Positions 44,757 to 54,715 are shown, counted from the stretch's first letter. The stretch: 64,000 bases of DNA from Vibrio ponticus (GCF_009938225.1 NZ_AP019657.1:2852001-2916000), one strand, 5' to 3'. Notes: generated from the sequence alone by a model not told the origin. Numbers and translations are program-made.

Positions 44757-45041
44757 TTATGCACAGATTTTTTGTTGTAGGTTGTTATTTGGTAGTTCAT
44801 CACGGGCGATTTGTGTGACGTCAACAGTGCGAACATCCCAGAGTTTTTCAATTTGATTAGTGATAAATGAGATAGGACGATCGCTATCTACAATGATTTC
44901 GACACTCGCGACATGGCTTTCATGATTTTGCGTCGCCGCGACTTGTTTGATGATGAAGCCACGATGGCGAACCACACGCAGAACACGCTCTAGTAAAACT
45001 GGCTTATCGTCCGCTTTAATATCGAGTAAGTATCTTTCCAT
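44757..45041 (-). CDS. ilvM: Acetolactate synthase II small subunit
   Basis: A 94-residue ACT-domain regulatory subunit (MERYLLDIKADDKPVLLERVLRV). It pairs with IlvG. ATG at 45041 follows the ilvG stop by one base, and the GGAG inside the last ilvG codons is its ribosome binding site. The open frame extends further left into ilvG but that is not the start. Confidence 0.94.
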   Translation of the reverse strand: MERYLLDIKADDKPVLLERVLRVVRHRGFIIKQVAATQNHESHVASVEIIVDSDRPISFITNQIEKLWDVRTVDVTQIARDELPNNNLQQKICA

Positions 45042-45042
45042 G

Positions 45043-46689
45043 TTAGGTGTTCTCCAGCATGTCACTGTTCGACGCACCCGGTGGAACGAGTGGCCATACA
45101 TTCTCTTCTTCATCAATTAAGACATGAAGCAGGTAAGAAGTTTTGCTTGCCAACATCTCTTTTAGAGCCGGTTCAACTTCTTGTTTGGTGGTGATGGTTT
45201 TACCCGGGATATCGAACGCTTTAGCTAGCGTGATAAAGTCAGGGTTATCATCCAAAATGGTTTCACTGTGGCGCCCATCGAAAAACAGAGATTGCCACTG
45301 ACGCACCATGCCTAAGCGTTGGTTGTTGAGTAGTACGATTTTGACTGGGATCTGACGACGCTTAAGTGTGCCAAGCTCTTGTACATTCATCATAAATGAA
45401 CCATCACCAGTGATTAGGATCGACTGATCATCAGGGCGTGCGACGGCTGCACCCATCGCGGCTGGTAGACCAAAACCCATAGTGCCGAGACCGGCTGAAG
45501 TGATGAAGTTTTGTGGTTCACGGGGCTGAATGTGCTGCGCTGCCCACATTTGGTGTTGGCCGACATCGGTTGACACAATCGAGCTGTCAGGCATCAAATC
45601 AGACAATTGCTTAAGTAAACCGGGAGCAAAAATCAGCTCACCAGGGTGGTCATAGCGCCATTTAAAACCGCTACGTAGGCTTTTGCTGTGTTTTACCCAC
45701 GGTGTGATATCTTGAGTGAGCTCTAATTGCGGCAAAACTGTGTTGATTTCACCACGCAGAGGCGCATGTGCGTGACGCAGCTTATGGATTTCTGCGGCAT
45801 CGATATCTATATGGATAATTTTGGCACTTGGTGCGAAGGTATCTAACTTGCCAGTTACTCGGTCATCAAAACGCGCACCGACCGCAATCAACAAGTCACA
45901 CTCTTGAACCACTAAGTTGGCCGCTTTGGTGCCATGCATGCCGAGCATGCCAAGATAGTGTGGGTCATGACGCTCGATTGTACCCAAACCTTTTAAGGTG
46001 CTCACTGTCGGCATTGGATTGAGGCGCAAGAATTCACGCACCGACTCAGTCGCATTACCTAGCTGTACACCGCCACCGACATACAAGACAGGACGAGAGC
46101 TTTGTGAGAGTAGGGTTTGCGCTTTGGCAATGGCATCAGCGCTAGCGACTGGCATCGCAGGTGGCGTAAAAGCGGGTAAATCGGTCACTGGCGCTTGAGC
46201 CAGTTGCACGTCTTTGGCGATATCAACAATAACCGGACCGGGACGCCCTGTTTTTGCCACTTCAAACGCTTCTGCAAGAGTGGGGGCAAGATCGTTAATA
46301 TCGGTGACTAAGTAGCTGTGTTTAGTACATGAAAGGGACATACCAATCACATCCATCTCTTGGAATGCGTCAGTCCCTATGTGTGAGCTGGCCACCTGAC
46401 CGGTGATGGCAACAAGTGGTATGGAATCCATAAACGCATCTGCCAGACCCGTCACGAGGTTGGTGGCACCCGGACCGGATGTCGCCATACACACTGCGAC
46501 TTCTTGGGTTGAGCGTGCCATACCAATTGCAGCCATTGCTGCGCCTTGCTCATGACGACATAAGATGTGTTCAACACCACCGTCATAGAGCGCATCGTAG
46601 ATTGGCATAATGGCGCCACCAGGGTAGCCAAATACCGTTTTGATGCCTTGCTGCTGTAATGCGGCAACGACTAATTGTGCACCTGTCAT
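45043..46689 (-). CDS. ilvG: Acetolactate synthase II large subunit
   Basis: The 548-residue thiamine-diphosphate enzyme makes acetolactate and acetohydroxybutyrate. The catalytic glutamate is Glu47 in [11 protein letters not shown], the FAD region follows, and the TPP motif is [14 protein letters not shown]...[10 protein letters not shown]. The gene is intact, unlike the frameshifted ilvG of E. coli K-12. A strong AAGGAGG lies 6 nt before the ATG. Confidence 0.98.
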   Translation of the reverse strand: MTGAQLVVAALQQQGIKTVFGYPGGAIMPIYDALYDGGVEHILCRHEQGAAMAAIGMARSTQEVAVCMATSGPGATNLVTGLADAFMDSIPLVAITGQVASSHIGTDAFQEMDVIGMSLSCTKHSYLVTDINDLAPTLAEAFEVAKTGRPGPVIVDIAKDVQLAQAPVTDLPAFTPPAMPVASADAIAKAQTLLSQSSRPVLYVGGGVQLGNATESVREFLRLNPMPTVSTLKGLGTIERHDPHYLGMLGMHGTKAANLVVQECDLLIAVGARFDDRVTGKLDTFAPSAKIIHIDIDAAEIHKLRHAHAPLRGEINTVLPQLELTQDITPWVKHSKSLRSGFKWRYDHPGELIFAPGLLKQLSDLMPDSSIVSTDVGQHQMWAAQHIQPREPQNFITSAGLGTMGFGLPAAMGAAVARPDDQSILITGDGSFMMNVQELGTLKRRQIPVKIVLLNNQRLGMVRQWQSLFFDGRHSETILDDNPDFITLAKAFDIPGKTITTKQEVEPALKEMLASKTSYLLHVLIDEEENVWPLVPPGASNSDMLENT

Positions 46690-46855
46690 TGTCCGCCTCC
46701 TTCGCTACGTGAGTAGCATTCCTTGTGATTGTTGCACTTCATGTGCGCTCCCATTCTTCCTGTCACTACCTGCTCGAAATCCTACGAGCTAAGTACTTGT
46801 TAGTTTTTAAATTGTTATCTGCACTGCATAAAAAATATTCGAAATAATTGTAAAA

Positions 46856-46885
46856 AAACCCCCGGACCTTTCAGTGCGGGGGTTT
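46856..46885 (-). terminator. ilv attenuator terminator
   Basis: AAACCCCCG and CGGGGGTTT form a GC-rich stem with the T run in the minus-strand direction, 28 nt after the ilvL stop and about 170 nt before ilvG. It is the terminator of the attenuation switch. Confidence 0.92.
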
Positions 46886-46912
46886 ATCTAATTCTTGGCT
46901 TTGTTTCGCCCA

Positions 46913-46987
46913 CTAGACCCCGCGCGATCCGATAATGACCACGATAATCAGGGCGATCAGAGAATGTAAGCGGGCGTTCAAGTTCAT
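46913..46987 (-). CDS. ilvL: ilv operon leader peptide
   Basis: A 24-residue peptide starting MNLNARLHS and containing LIALIIVVII; 12 of its 24 residues are Leu, Ile or Val. Ribosome stalling on these codons when charged branched-chain tRNAs are short would prevent the terminator at 46856-46885 from forming. ATG at 46987 and TAG at 46913-46915 were read directly. The ribosome binding site is weak. Confidence 0.93.
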   Translation of the reverse strand: MNLNARLHSLIALIIVVIIGSRGV

Positions 46988-47037
46988 TATTAATTCTTTT
47001 CGGTTGTGTTTGCGTAATATGATACGTCTAAATTTGC

Positions 47038-47049
47038 ACCACTAGTGGT
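47038..47049. promoter_or_regulatory. 12-bp perfect palindrome upstream of ilvL
   Basis: ACCACTAGTGGT lies about 50 nt before ilvL in the 193-bp ilvL-comM divergent gap. TTGTCA (minus strand, near 47077) may be a -35. The palindrome could bind a dimeric regulator; which one is unknown. Confidence 0.35.
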
Positions 47050-47180
47050 ATCACATATTTCCGTTAATTGACAAGCAAAAACTCATTCTTTTTTCACATT
47101 CTCTCAGCAACTCACCACGCTATATAACAATGGCGCTATAAAAATAAGCGATTTAATTAGCTGAGTGAATAAGGAAAAGT

Positions 47181-48704
47181 ATGGGATTAGCGGTGGTTTA
47201 TAGCCGAGCATCGGTGGGGGTTGAAGCCCCGCTGGTGACGGTGGAAGTGCACATCAGTAACGGTATGCCGGGGTTTGCTTTGGTCGGCTTGCCGGAAACC
47301 ACGGTGAAAGAATCTCGCGATCGGGTACGCAGTGCGATCCTCAATTCGCGCTTTGAATTCCCTGCCAAACGTATCACGGTAAATTTAGCGCCGGCGGATC
47401 TACCCAAAGAGGGCGGTCGGTTTGATTTGCCAATAGCACTGGGTATTTTGGCGGCTTCACAGCAAATTCCGTTACAAGCACTCAAAAACCAAGAGTTTGT
47501 CGGAGAACTGGCGCTGTCAGGCGAACTTCGGGCGGTCAAAGGTGTGTTGCCTGCGGCCTTAACGGTGCAAAATCACGGGCGGAGCTTAGTGGTACCGCAC
47601 GCCAATGGCGACCAAGCGGCACTAGTGGGGAAAGAGATACATAAATCAGCACAAAGCCTCCTCGAGGTGTGCGCAGATCTCTGTGGTCAGCAAAAGCTGG
47701 CACTGCACCAAACGCCAGCATCGGTCGAAATGCCAAGTTTAACTCGCGATTTGCAAGATATTATCGGTCAGCAGCAGGGTAAGCGTGCGTTAGAAATCGC
47801 GGCGGCAGGTCATCATAATTTGTTGTTTCTTGGTCCTCCCGGTACCGGGAAAACCATGCTGGCTTCTCGGTTAAGTGATCTATTGCCTGAGATGTCCAAT
47901 CAAGAGGCGATGGAGTCAGCCTCGGTCGCGTCATTGACTCAACAAGAAATTAATCAATACAACTGGAAGCAGCGACCATTTCGCGCTCCGCATCATTCCA
48001 GCTCAATGGCGGCGCTGGTGGGCGGCGGCTCAGTACCGAGACCGGGTGAGATCTCTCTAGCCCACAATGGCTTGCTGTTTCTTGACGAGATGCCTGAGTT
48101 TGAACGTAAAGTGCTGGATGCACTGCGTGAGCCGCTTGAGTCAGGTGAGATCATTATCTCGCGTGCGCAGGGTAAAACCCGTTTTCCCGCCCGTTTCCAA
48201 TTAGTCGGGGCGCTTAATCCCAGCCCTTCGGGTCATTATGATGCCAGTAAACCGCAAGGTAATAGCCAAGCGGCGCTGCGATATCTGAGCCGTCTTTCTG
48301 GACCGTTGCTTGATCGCTTTGATATGTCGATTGAAATCCCTGCCTTGCCCAAAGGGACATTGGCGGCAGGTGGTGAGCGAGGCGAAACAACGTCAGAAGT
48401 TAAGCGGCGCGTGTTGCAGGCGCGTGAGGTGATGTTTGCGCGTGGTGGTAAAGCGAATGCGCTGCTGGCGAGTCGAGAGATTGAGCGAGATTGCCGTTTA
48501 GAGAAAAGTGATGCGCAGTTTTTAGAGCAAGCCCTGCATCGACTAGGTCTATCGGTTCGAGCTTATCATCGCATCATTAAAGTCGCGCGCACCATTGCTG
48601 ACTTGGCTGGTGAAGAGCATATTGCTCGCCAACACCTTGCCGAAGCTTTAGGTTATCGTGCGATGGATCGCTTGTTGAAACATCTTCATGCCCAAGCGGT
48701 TTAG
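47181..48704 (+). CDS. comM: ComM / YifB, Mg-chelatase-like AAA+ helicase
   Basis: A 507-residue protein with an N-terminal ComM domain (SRASVGVEAPLVTVEVHISNGMPGF), a Walker A loop GPPGTGKT near residue 219, the GEISLAHNGLLFLDEMPEF Walker B segment, and a C-terminal Mg-chelatase helper domain. In Vibrio, ComM is a branch-migration helicase for integrating transforming DNA. AAGGAA precedes the ATG. It diverges from the ilv operon. Confidence 0.95.
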   Translation: MGLAVVYSRASVGVEAPLVTVEVHISNGMPGFALVGLPETTVKESRDRVRSAILNSRFEFPAKRITVNLAPADLPKEGGRFDLPIALGILAASQQIPLQALKNQEFVGELALSGELRAVKGVLPAALTVQNHGRSLVVPHANGDQAALVGKEIHKSAQSLLEVCADLCGQQKLALHQTPASVEMPSLTRDLQDIIGQQQGKRALEIAAAGHHNLLFLGPPGTGKTMLASRLSDLLPEMSNQEAMESASVASLTQQEINQYNWKQRPFRAPHHSSSMAALVGGGSVPRPGEISLAHNGLLFLDEMPEFERKVLDALREPLESGEIIISRAQGKTRFPARFQLVGALNPSPSGHYDASKPQGNSQAALRYLSRLSGPLLDRFDMSIEIPALPKGTLAAGGERGETTSEVKRRVLQAREVMFARGGKANALLASREIERDCRLEKSDAQFLEQALHRLGLSVRAYHRIIKVARTIADLAGEEHIARQHLAEALGYRAMDRLLKHLHAQAV

Positions 48705-48722
48705 CGGCGTGATAATAAATAA

Positions 48723-48746
48723 AAGACCCACCAAAAGGTGGGTCTT
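48723..48746. terminator. Terminator after comM
   Basis: AAGACCCACC / GGTGGGTCTT, 10 bp, loop AAAA, between two converging genes. Confidence 0.85.
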
Positions 48747-48774
48747 AGCTATGCAGATTAGTTAGCTGCGCAGA

Positions 48775-49743
48775 TTAGAACTGGTAGTTCATACCCACAG
48801 ACATGATCAGCTCATTCTTATCGTAGAAATCGATGTTTGAATCTGAGCTGTTAAAGCCAGCAAATGAGATGAATGACCAATCTTGCCAATCCATCACGTT
48901 AGCGTATTCGTACGCCGCGAATAGGCTCATTTCATCGTCTTCACGAGTTTGGTTAAATACTGGGTTATTCGCATCGTAATCGCGCGTGTCAAAACCAGCC
49001 GTTAATGCAAATTGGTGACGACCTAGGAACTTGAAGTAGCTCAGTTCCACACCGTAGCCTTTAAACGAGTTGGCATCGCCATCTGCATCTGATTTGATGA
49101 ATGATAGGCGTGGTTTAAGCATCGTGGTTTGGTCAACCATGTATTTGTAGTCAGTCTTGAAGAAGAATGAGTCAGCATCGCGACGTAGGCTTGAATACGT
49201 TGCGCCTAGCGTGTCGTTTTCAACGTCTTTGGTTGCGTAAGCCATATCCACAGAGAACTTACTGCCTGCAATATTCTCTACTTTTAGGCGATATGCGTTG
49301 CCATCTTCATCAGTGGTTTGGCGATCTGTCGCTTGGTATGGGTCAGCCCATACTTCACCGGACATAATGGTTGGCAGAATCGACGCATCGATGATCATGC
49401 CTGACGCCAGTTGGTATTTGTAACCCATCTCGAACGCAAGTGTACCGGTGGCGATATCTTCACGTGAGGTACCCATGTAAAACTGTTGGTTTAGGTTATT
49501 ACCGAAAGTGTAAGACAGGTTACCTAGTGGTAGCAGTAGACCGCCACTTACCGCATCATTGGTTTGACTTAATGTTGGATCTTTTAGGTCTTTGTTGTCG
49601 TCATGGGTATTTAGGTTTGACTCAACCGAGTAGAAACCTGTGCTGATTGATACTTCACCCGCGAAGCCCGCTGTTTCAGCAAGTTGAGCCCAAGCAGAGC
49701 CACTCATTAGTGCTAATGCCACTAGAGAATATTTTACGTTCAT
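48775..49743 (-). CDS. DUF2860-type outer-membrane beta-barrel protein
   Basis: A 322-residue exported protein of unknown function. A signal peptide (MNVKYSLVALALMSGSAWA) is followed by QLAETAGFAGEVSISTGFYSVESN and many alternating amphipathic strands, ending in MSVGMNYQF, whose terminal Phe is the outer-membrane barrel sorting signal. I match it to DUF2860, a family common in Vibrionaceae. The ATG at 49743 has GAGGAA upstream; a longer frame reaches 49836 but lacks a signal peptide at its start. Confidence 0.8.
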   Translation of the reverse strand: MNVKYSLVALALMSGSAWAQLAETAGFAGEVSISTGFYSVESNLNTHDDNKDLKDPTLSQTNDAVSGGLLLPLGNLSYTFGNNLNQQFYMGTSREDIATGTLAFEMGYKYQLASGMIIDASILPTIMSGEVWADPYQATDRQTTDEDGNAYRLKVENIAGSKFSVDMAYATKDVENDTLGATYSSLRRDADSFFFKTDYKYMVDQTTMLKPRLSFIKSDADGDANSFKGYGVELSYFKFLGRHQFALTAGFDTRDYDANNPVFNQTREDDEMSLFAAYEYANVMDWQDWSFISFAGFNSSDSNIDFYDKNELIMSVGMNYQF

Positions 49744-49919
49744 GATTCCTCGATTATCTTTGCAATAGACCCACTTCAACGTGAATTTCAGTTGAGCAGA
49801 AAACATCTTAGTCATCAAAATAACAAATCTGACCAATCGGCTAGATGTTTCAAACTTTGGTTGGGTTTGTATAATTGCATATCGTTTTTTATTCGGTGCG
49901 AATTTTAACCTGATTTATT

Positions 49920-50867
49920 ATGTTGGCGTATCTATTATTTTTCATCAATGTATCGCTGGTCATTATCAATTCTGCTGTGATGTCGCTAATTATTTGTTTG
50001 CTCGCGATATTTAAGTTGATAGTGCCAATAAAAACCTTCAGACGTTGGATAACCTATAGTGCAAATCGAGTGATGTGGTTATGGGCGACCATCAATGGTG
50101 TGATCTTGCGAGCAACAAATGATGTCGAGTGGGATATCAAAGGCGTAAAGGGTTTAAGCCAGGACGCGTGGTATTTGATGTTTTCCAATCACCGCAGTTG
50201 GACCGATATCGTGGTGCTGTGCTATGTCTTTAAAGACAGCATTCCAATGCCGAAATTCTTTCTTAAGCAGCAGTTGCTCTACGTGCCTTTCATCGGTATG
50301 GCATGCTGGGCGTTGGATATGCCATTTATGCGCCGCTACTCACGTGAATATCTACTGCGTAATCCAGAAAAGCGCGGTCAGGACTTGCACACCACGCGCC
50401 GTTCTTGCGCCAAATTCAAACATATTCCTACTACAGTAGTGAACTACGTTGAGGGTACTCGCTTTACTGATCAGAAACACGCCAAGAGCAAAGCCGGCTA
50501 TCAGCATCTATTGCAACCGAAATCAGGCGGTATTGCCTACACGTTGGCAGCAATGGGAGAGCAGTTTGATCAGATTATCGATGTAACGTTGGCTTATCCT
50601 GATAATACTGAGCAGCCGTTTAAAGATATGCTGATGGGGCGAATGAAGCGGATTGTGGTTGATGTGGAGCTGCTGCCGATTGATGAGCAGGTTAGCGGTG
50701 ATTACTTTAACGATAAGAAGTACAAACGCCAGTTTCAGCTTTGGTTGGGAGAGGTGTGGCAGCGTAAAGATGCCAAGCTAGATAGTATCTACCGGTCGGC
50801 GTCGCCACAATCCCAGCCGTCAGGTGAGCAAAGTGAATTACCCGTGGGATTAAAAAAGGAGCCGTAG
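49920..50867 (+). CDS. yihG: PlsC-like acyltransferase YihG
   Basis: A 315-residue inner-membrane acyltransferase of the lysophosphatidic acid acyltransferase family. The catalytic NHRSWTDI (H-x4-D) box is near residue 87, and YVEGTRFT is the second motif. WYLMFSNHRSW, KQQLLYVPFIGMACWALDMPFM and ETTRRSC-like TTRRSCAKF are very close to E. coli YihG, which also sits by dsbA. The start lacks a clear Shine-Dalgarno. Confidence 0.92.
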   Translation: MLAYLLFFINVSLVIINSAVMSLIICLLAIFKLIVPIKTFRRWITYSANRVMWLWATINGVILRATNDVEWDIKGVKGLSQDAWYLMFSNHRSWTDIVVLCYVFKDSIPMPKFFLKQQLLYVPFIGMACWALDMPFMRRYSREYLLRNPEKRGQDLHTTRRSCAKFKHIPTTVVNYVEGTRFTDQKHAKSKAGYQHLLQPKSGGIAYTLAAMGEQFDQIIDVTLAYPDNTEQPFKDMLMGRMKRIVVDVELLPIDEQVSGDYFNDKKYKRQFQLWLGEVWQRKDAKLDSIYRSASPQSQPSGEQSELPVGLKKEP

Positions 50868-50876
50868 CTCCTTTTT
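50853..50876. terminator. Bidirectional terminator between yihG and dsbA
   Basis: AAAAAGGAGC / GCTCCTTTTT, a 10-bp stem with loop CGTA. It overlaps the last codons of yihG and lies 7 nt from the dsbA stop on the other strand. Confidence 0.85.
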
Positions 50877-50882
50877 CGTCAC

Positions 50883-51485
50883 TTATTTTAGCGTTAGTAG
50901 GTAGTTAACTAGCGCGAAGTACTCGTCGATGCTGGTGATTGAGCCCGCTTCTACTAGGTACTTGTTGTTGACGATAACCGCTGGAACACCCGCAAGACCG
51001 CTGTCATTGAACTGTTTGTCCATTCGACGCACCATCGAATCTACAGCGAAACCATTGTAAGCTGCATCGAATTTCTTCGCATCGATACCTTCATCAAGGA
51101 AGATTTGACGAATTTCAGCTTCATTTTTCGGTGCTTTACGCATGTTGTGGATGCGGTTAAACATGATTGGTGCCATTTTGTCTTCCACTTTCAGCACGAT
51201 CATCGTCGCGAAAGCTTTACTCATTGGCAGACCCATTGCACCACCCATAAATGATACGTGGTTCTTTTGCAGTTTTACGCCTTCAGGAAGTTGCGCTTTC
51301 AACTGGCGAATGATTGGATCAAAGGTATTACAGTGTGGGCAGTAGAATGAGAAAAATTCAGTCACCACTGGCTTTTTCGCTGGCTCAAGGTCTAGCACTT
51401 TGTAGTACTCTCCCTCGGTAAACTTAGCTGCCTGAACTGAGAAGCTCAGTATTAAAGTTGTAAATAGTGCAAACAGCTTTTTCAT
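50883..51485 (-). CDS. dsbA: Thiol:disulfide interchange protein DsbA
   Basis: A 200-residue periplasmic oxidase with a signal peptide ([19 protein letters not shown]). The thioredoxin-fold active site is CPHC at 49-52 and the cis-Pro loop is [11 protein letters not shown]. It introduces disulfides into exported proteins. I chose ATG at 51485; the ATG at 51497 would contain the GGAG site. It follows srkA, as in E. coli. Confidence 0.97.
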   Translation of the reverse strand: MKKLFALFTTLILSFSVQAAKFTEGEYYKVLDLEPAKKPVVTEFFSFYCPHCNTFDPIIRQLKAQLPEGVKLQKNHVSFMGGAMGLPMSKAFATMIVLKVEDKMAPIMFNRIHNMRKAPKNEAEIRQIFLDEGIDAKKFDAAYNGFAVDSMVRRMDKQFNDSGLAGVPAVIVNNKYLVEAGSITSIDEYFALVNYLLTLK

Positions 51486-51510
51486 TATGTTCTCCATGTA
51501 TTTGCTTATT

Positions 51511-52497
51511 TTACCATTGTGGCATCAGTGATAGTGGTGGCTCGTTGAGCACTGAAATTTGTTCCTTGAACGCCAACACCTGACTTTCCCAATACTTTGG
51601 ATCATCAAACCAAGGAAAGGCAATTGGGAAGGCTGGATCCTGCCATCTTTTTGCTAACCATGCCATATAGTGCACCATACGTAGACCGCGCAAAGGCTCA
51701 ATTAGTTTCAATTCACTCATGTTGAAGTCACTAAATTCTTGGTATGCCTCAAGAATAATGTCGAGCTGCATCAATTTATCCGCGCGCTCACCATTGAGTA
51801 GCATCCACAGATCTTGCACCGCAGGACCATTGCGTGAGTCATCTAAGTCGACAAACATAGGACCATCACGCCAGAGAATATTGCCTGGGTGGCAGTCGCC
51901 ATGTAAGCGCAAGATCTGACTTGGTTGTTGCCAATGTTGCTCCAATTGACCAATTAACATATCTAAGTCGTTGAAGAAGGCGTTCTCAAGGTGCATCGGA
52001 ATAAAAGGCGATTGCTGTAAGATCTCTCGTGGTTGGTAGAGATATTCTTGCAAGCTGATGGTTGGTCGATGAATAAAAGGCTGACGTGCGCCGACTTTAT
52101 GGATACGACCTAAGAAACGACCAACCCCTTCAAGCTGCTCTAGGTTATCGACTTCAAATTGACGACCACCGACGCTGGCAAATAGAGCAAAAAGGTAACC
52201 CTGATATTCATGCAGTGTGTGGCCATTAATTTTGCATGGCGGCGCAACTGGAATTTCAGAGTCAATCAACTCCAAGGTGAAATCGTGTTCTTCTTGGATC
52301 TGTTCACGCGTCCAACGTTCAGGACGGTAGAACTTCACCACATAACGCACACGCTCTTCGTCGGTAAATTGATACACGCGGTTTTCGTAACTGTTGAGGG
52401 CAAGAAAGCCGGATTCTGCGCGCACGCCGATACTTTCGAGGGCGTACCACATGAAATCAGGGGTGAGCGCTTCAAAGTTAAATGCTGTTTCTGACAT
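51511..52497 (-). CDS. srkA: Stress response kinase A (YihE/RdoA)
   Basis: A 328-residue Ser/Thr kinase-like protein of the aminoglycoside-phosphotransferase fold. The catalytic loop [12 protein letters not shown] (His-Gly-Asp...Asn, about residues 197-208) and the metal-binding [11 protein letters not shown] (DFG-like) are visible. The E. coli homologue counters Cpx-stress-linked cell death. It is 25 nt upstream of dsbA and likely cotranscribed. No clear Shine-Dalgarno. Confidence 0.93.
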   Translation of the reverse strand: MSETAFNFEALTPDFMWYALESIGVRAESGFLALNSYENRVYQFTDEERVRYVVKFYRPERWTREQIQEEHDFTLELIDSEIPVAPPCKINGHTLHEYQGYLFALFASVGGRQFEVDNLEQLEGVGRFLGRIHKVGARQPFIHRPTISLQEYLYQPREILQQSPFIPMHLENAFFNDLDMLIGQLEQHWQQPSQILRLHGDCHPGNILWRDGPMFVDLDDSRNGPAVQDLWMLLNGERADKLMQLDIILEAYQEFSDFNMSELKLIEPLRGLRMVHYMAWLAKRWQDPAFPIAFPWFDDPKYWESQVLAFKEQISVLNEPPLSLMPQW

Positions 52498-52503
52498 AGA
52501 AAT

Positions 52504-52527
52504 AAAGGGCTCATTACTGAGCCCTTT
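52504..52527 (-). terminator. Terminator after ccoG
   Basis: AAAGGGCTCA / TGAGCCCTTT, 10 bp, loop TTAC, followed by T-rich minus-strand sequence. It lies only 7 nt before the srkA start, so it forms within any srkA leader transcribed through it. Confidence 0.82.
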
Positions 52528-52553
52528 CCGTATCCTTATTGGGTTAAGTCGGC

Positions 52554-53972
52554 TTATAAGTTCTTGAGGAACCTACTTTCTACCGTCACGGTAAACTGTT
52601 CACTGTCAGACAGTATAAACTGAATTGTCGAAACAGGAGAGTTGAGATTTTCAGGGTTGACTCCCAAGCTCATTGGCAGAGTCAGTACTTCACCAGGTGC
52701 GACTTGAATGGTCTGTTTGCCATACCAAGAGACATCATCTAAGCCGGTTACACTGAGTTTATATTGCTGAGCTTGCTGGGTTTTGTTGATGATTTTTAAG
52801 GTATAGGTGTTTTCAATTTCGCCAGCACCATTTTCACGATAGAGCTGGTTGCGATCGCGCAGAACGTTCATGCCAACGGGTTCAACCGTGGCAATTTGAG
52901 CAAAGAACAGACCGATAATCACCAGTAATACCGCGCCATAACCCAGTAGTTTTGGACGCATCACCTTAGTTTTATGTCCTGATAGGCGATGTTCGGTGGT
53001 GTAGTTAATTAGACCTTTCTCATATCCCATGCGATCCATGGTTTGGTCACAGGCATCAATACACGCACCACAGTTGATGCATTCATATTGCAGTCCGTCA
53101 CGAATGTCGATACCGGTCGGACATACCTGAACACACAAGTTACAGTCGATACAATCACCGAGTCCCAGAGCTTTCGGATCGGCTTTGCGTGAACGAGGTC
53201 CGCGGCTTTCACCTCGCTTGGTATCGTAACCCACGATAAAGGTATCTTTATCGAACATCGCTGACTGGAAGCGTGCATAAGGGCACATGTGGATACAGAC
53301 AATTGAACGCATCCAACCGGCGTTAGCATAGGTACAAGCGGCAAAAAATAGCACCCAAAACACCGGCCAAAAACCCGCGTTGAAGCTAAAAAAGTTCACC
53401 ACTAATTCACGAATCGGCACAAAGTAACCGACAAAGGTCAGCCCGGTAATTAAGGCCACTGCAATCCAGGCAAAGTGTTTTAATCCTTTACGCCACATAA
53501 GTTGAGGTGTGAGTTTACCGGAGTCTTGCTTACGGCGTTTATTGGCACTGCCCTCGAGTTTTTCTTCAAACCAGATATAGATAAAAGTCCAGACGGTTTG
53601 TGGGCAGAGATAGCCGCACCATACCCGCCCTAAGAAGGTGGTGATAAAGAACAGCCCAAAGGCGGCAATCACAAATAGGGTTGCGAGCAGGGTTAAATCT
53701 TGCGGGTAAAGCGTGGTGCCAAAGAAATTGAATTGTTGGTTACCAATATCGAGCAAGATAGCTTGGCGTTCACCAAAGGGTAACCAAGGCACTAAACCAA
53801 ACAGGAGCAGTAACAACCAGCCGCCATAACGACGCAGTTTTTGAAACTTACCTTTGCTCTCGCGCACGTAAATGCGGTTATTGGGGTTAAAGCGGTCGCC
53901 TTGCCCTTTATGGGTTTTGGGATTAAAAGTTTTGGGCGTCACATCCTTTACGTCAATCTTATCTTGACTCAT
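52554..53972 (-). CDS. ccoG: Cytochrome c oxidase accessory protein CcoG (FixG/RdxA)
   Basis: A 472-residue membrane iron-sulfur protein that helps deliver copper to cbb3 oxidase. Membrane helices (WLLLLLFGLVPWLPFG and others) surround the GRVWCGYLCPQTVW motif. Two 4Fe-4S motifs follow: CIDCNLCVQVCP and CINCGACIDACD. The C-terminal periplasmic domain starts after the last helix (AVLLVIIGLFFAQI). No ccoNOQP genes are near. AGAGGAA precedes the ATG. Confidence 0.96.
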   Translation of the reverse strand: MSQDKIDVKDVTPKTFNPKTHKGQGDRFNPNNRIYVRESKGKFQKLRRYGGWLLLLLFGLVPWLPFGERQAILLDIGNQQFNFFGTTLYPQDLTLLATLFVIAAFGLFFITTFLGRVWCGYLCPQTVWTFIYIWFEEKLEGSANKRRKQDSGKLTPQLMWRKGLKHFAWIAVALITGLTFVGYFVPIRELVVNFFSFNAGFWPVFWVLFFAACTYANAGWMRSIVCIHMCPYARFQSAMFDKDTFIVGYDTKRGESRGPRSRKADPKALGLGDCIDCNLCVQVCPTGIDIRDGLQYECINCGACIDACDQTMDRMGYEKGLINYTTEHRLSGHKTKVMRPKLLGYGAVLLVIIGLFFAQIATVEPVGMNVLRDRNQLYRENGAGEIENTYTLKIINKTQQAQQYKLSVTGLDDVSWYGKQTIQVAPGEVLTLPMSLGVNPENLNSPVSTIQFILSDSEQFTVTVESRFLKNL

Positions 53973-54279
53973 TACGCTTCCTCTAGGCTTTCAATGGCGC
54001 AGTTTCTTATGTAGCGCTCTAGTTGAATGGTGCAGTCGTTCAGCGTGACCTAACAAGATGTAGAGTTAGAGTGTTAGCTAGGCGCTGAATACTTGAGACA
54101 TTGCTAATTTAATTTTAGGGCTAATTATCATTAGAAGAGAAAGTATACAGTTAATAACAAATCCATTTCTTTAACGCTATCAACCTTTAACAATAATTTT
54201 CGTAATATAACCTAGATTCGGTCGGTGGGTTGGGTGTAACTGACGGTAATTTCAGGTTTTTTAACCGTGTAATACGAAA
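53973..54279. other. Intergenic region upstream of ccoG
   Basis: No gene is visible. It contains the candidate FNR-type promoter at 54142-54183 and otherwise AT-rich sequence with no clear feature. Confidence 0.4.
54142..54183 (-). promoter_or_regulatory. Candidate FNR-activated promoter of ccoG
   Basis: On the minus strand TTGATAGCGTTAAA (54170-54183; 8 of 10 consensus bases of TTGAT-N4-ATCAA) lies 22 nt before TATACT (54142-54147). If that is the -10, the box is centred at -41.5, the class II FNR/CRP position. This would link cbb3 assembly to low oxygen. The leader would be about 160 nt. Confidence 0.5.
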
Positions 54280-54298
54280 AAGCAGCCATAGGCTGCTT
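54280..54298 (-). terminator. Terminator after yihD
   Basis: AAGCAGCC / GGCTGCTT with loop ATA, followed by T run on the minus strand, 21 nt after the yihD stop. Confidence 0.82.
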
Positions 54299-54319
54299 GA
54301 ATTTGTTGAGCGTTAAGAT

Positions 54320-54586
54320 TTATTTGATGATGCCGCGCGCTTTAAGTAGCGCTGTTTTAAAGTCATCTTCTTGGTCTTTCTTTAGACCTGGGATCATTTC
54401 ATCTTTTGCGCTGTTACGCATTTTAAGATGGTAGATCAGCACATCATCCGTCAAATCTTCAAGCTCACCCTTGTAGCCAGCCTCTTTCGCTAGCTTAACG
54501 ATAAACTGAAGTAGGTTAAGTTCTTGGTCTTTTTGCCACTCAGGACCAATAAGTTCGAGCAATTCTTCGATGCGATGGCAATTCAT
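54320..54586 (-). CDS. yihD: YihD family protein (DUF1040)
   Basis: An 88-residue acidic protein nearly collinear with E. coli Yih[30 protein letters not shown] and [14 protein letters not shown]. Its function is unknown. ATG at 54586 has GGAG 7 nt upstream. It is a single gene between its terminator and the small ORF upstream. Confidence 0.94.
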   Translation of the reverse strand: MNCHRIEELLELIGPEWQKDQELNLLQFIVKLAKEAGYKGELEDLTDDVLIYHLKMRNSAKDEMIPGLKKDQEDDFKTALLKARGIIK

Positions 54587-54687
54587 TAACTTTCTCCACA
54601 ATATTTATAATGATTTTCGGTCAAAGGTAACAAATCCATGTGGTAGATAGCAATCGACAATATTACTCCAGATAAGGATAGATAAGA

Positions 54688-54713
54688 AAAAAGCGCAGGA
54701 GTCTGCGCTTTTT
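54688..54713 (-). terminator. Terminator after the 55-residue ORF
   Basis: AAAAAGCGCAG / CTGCGCTTTTT, 11-bp stem, loop GAGT, T run on the minus strand, starting 2 nt after the small ORF's stop codon. Confidence 0.9.
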
Positions 54714-54715
54714 CA

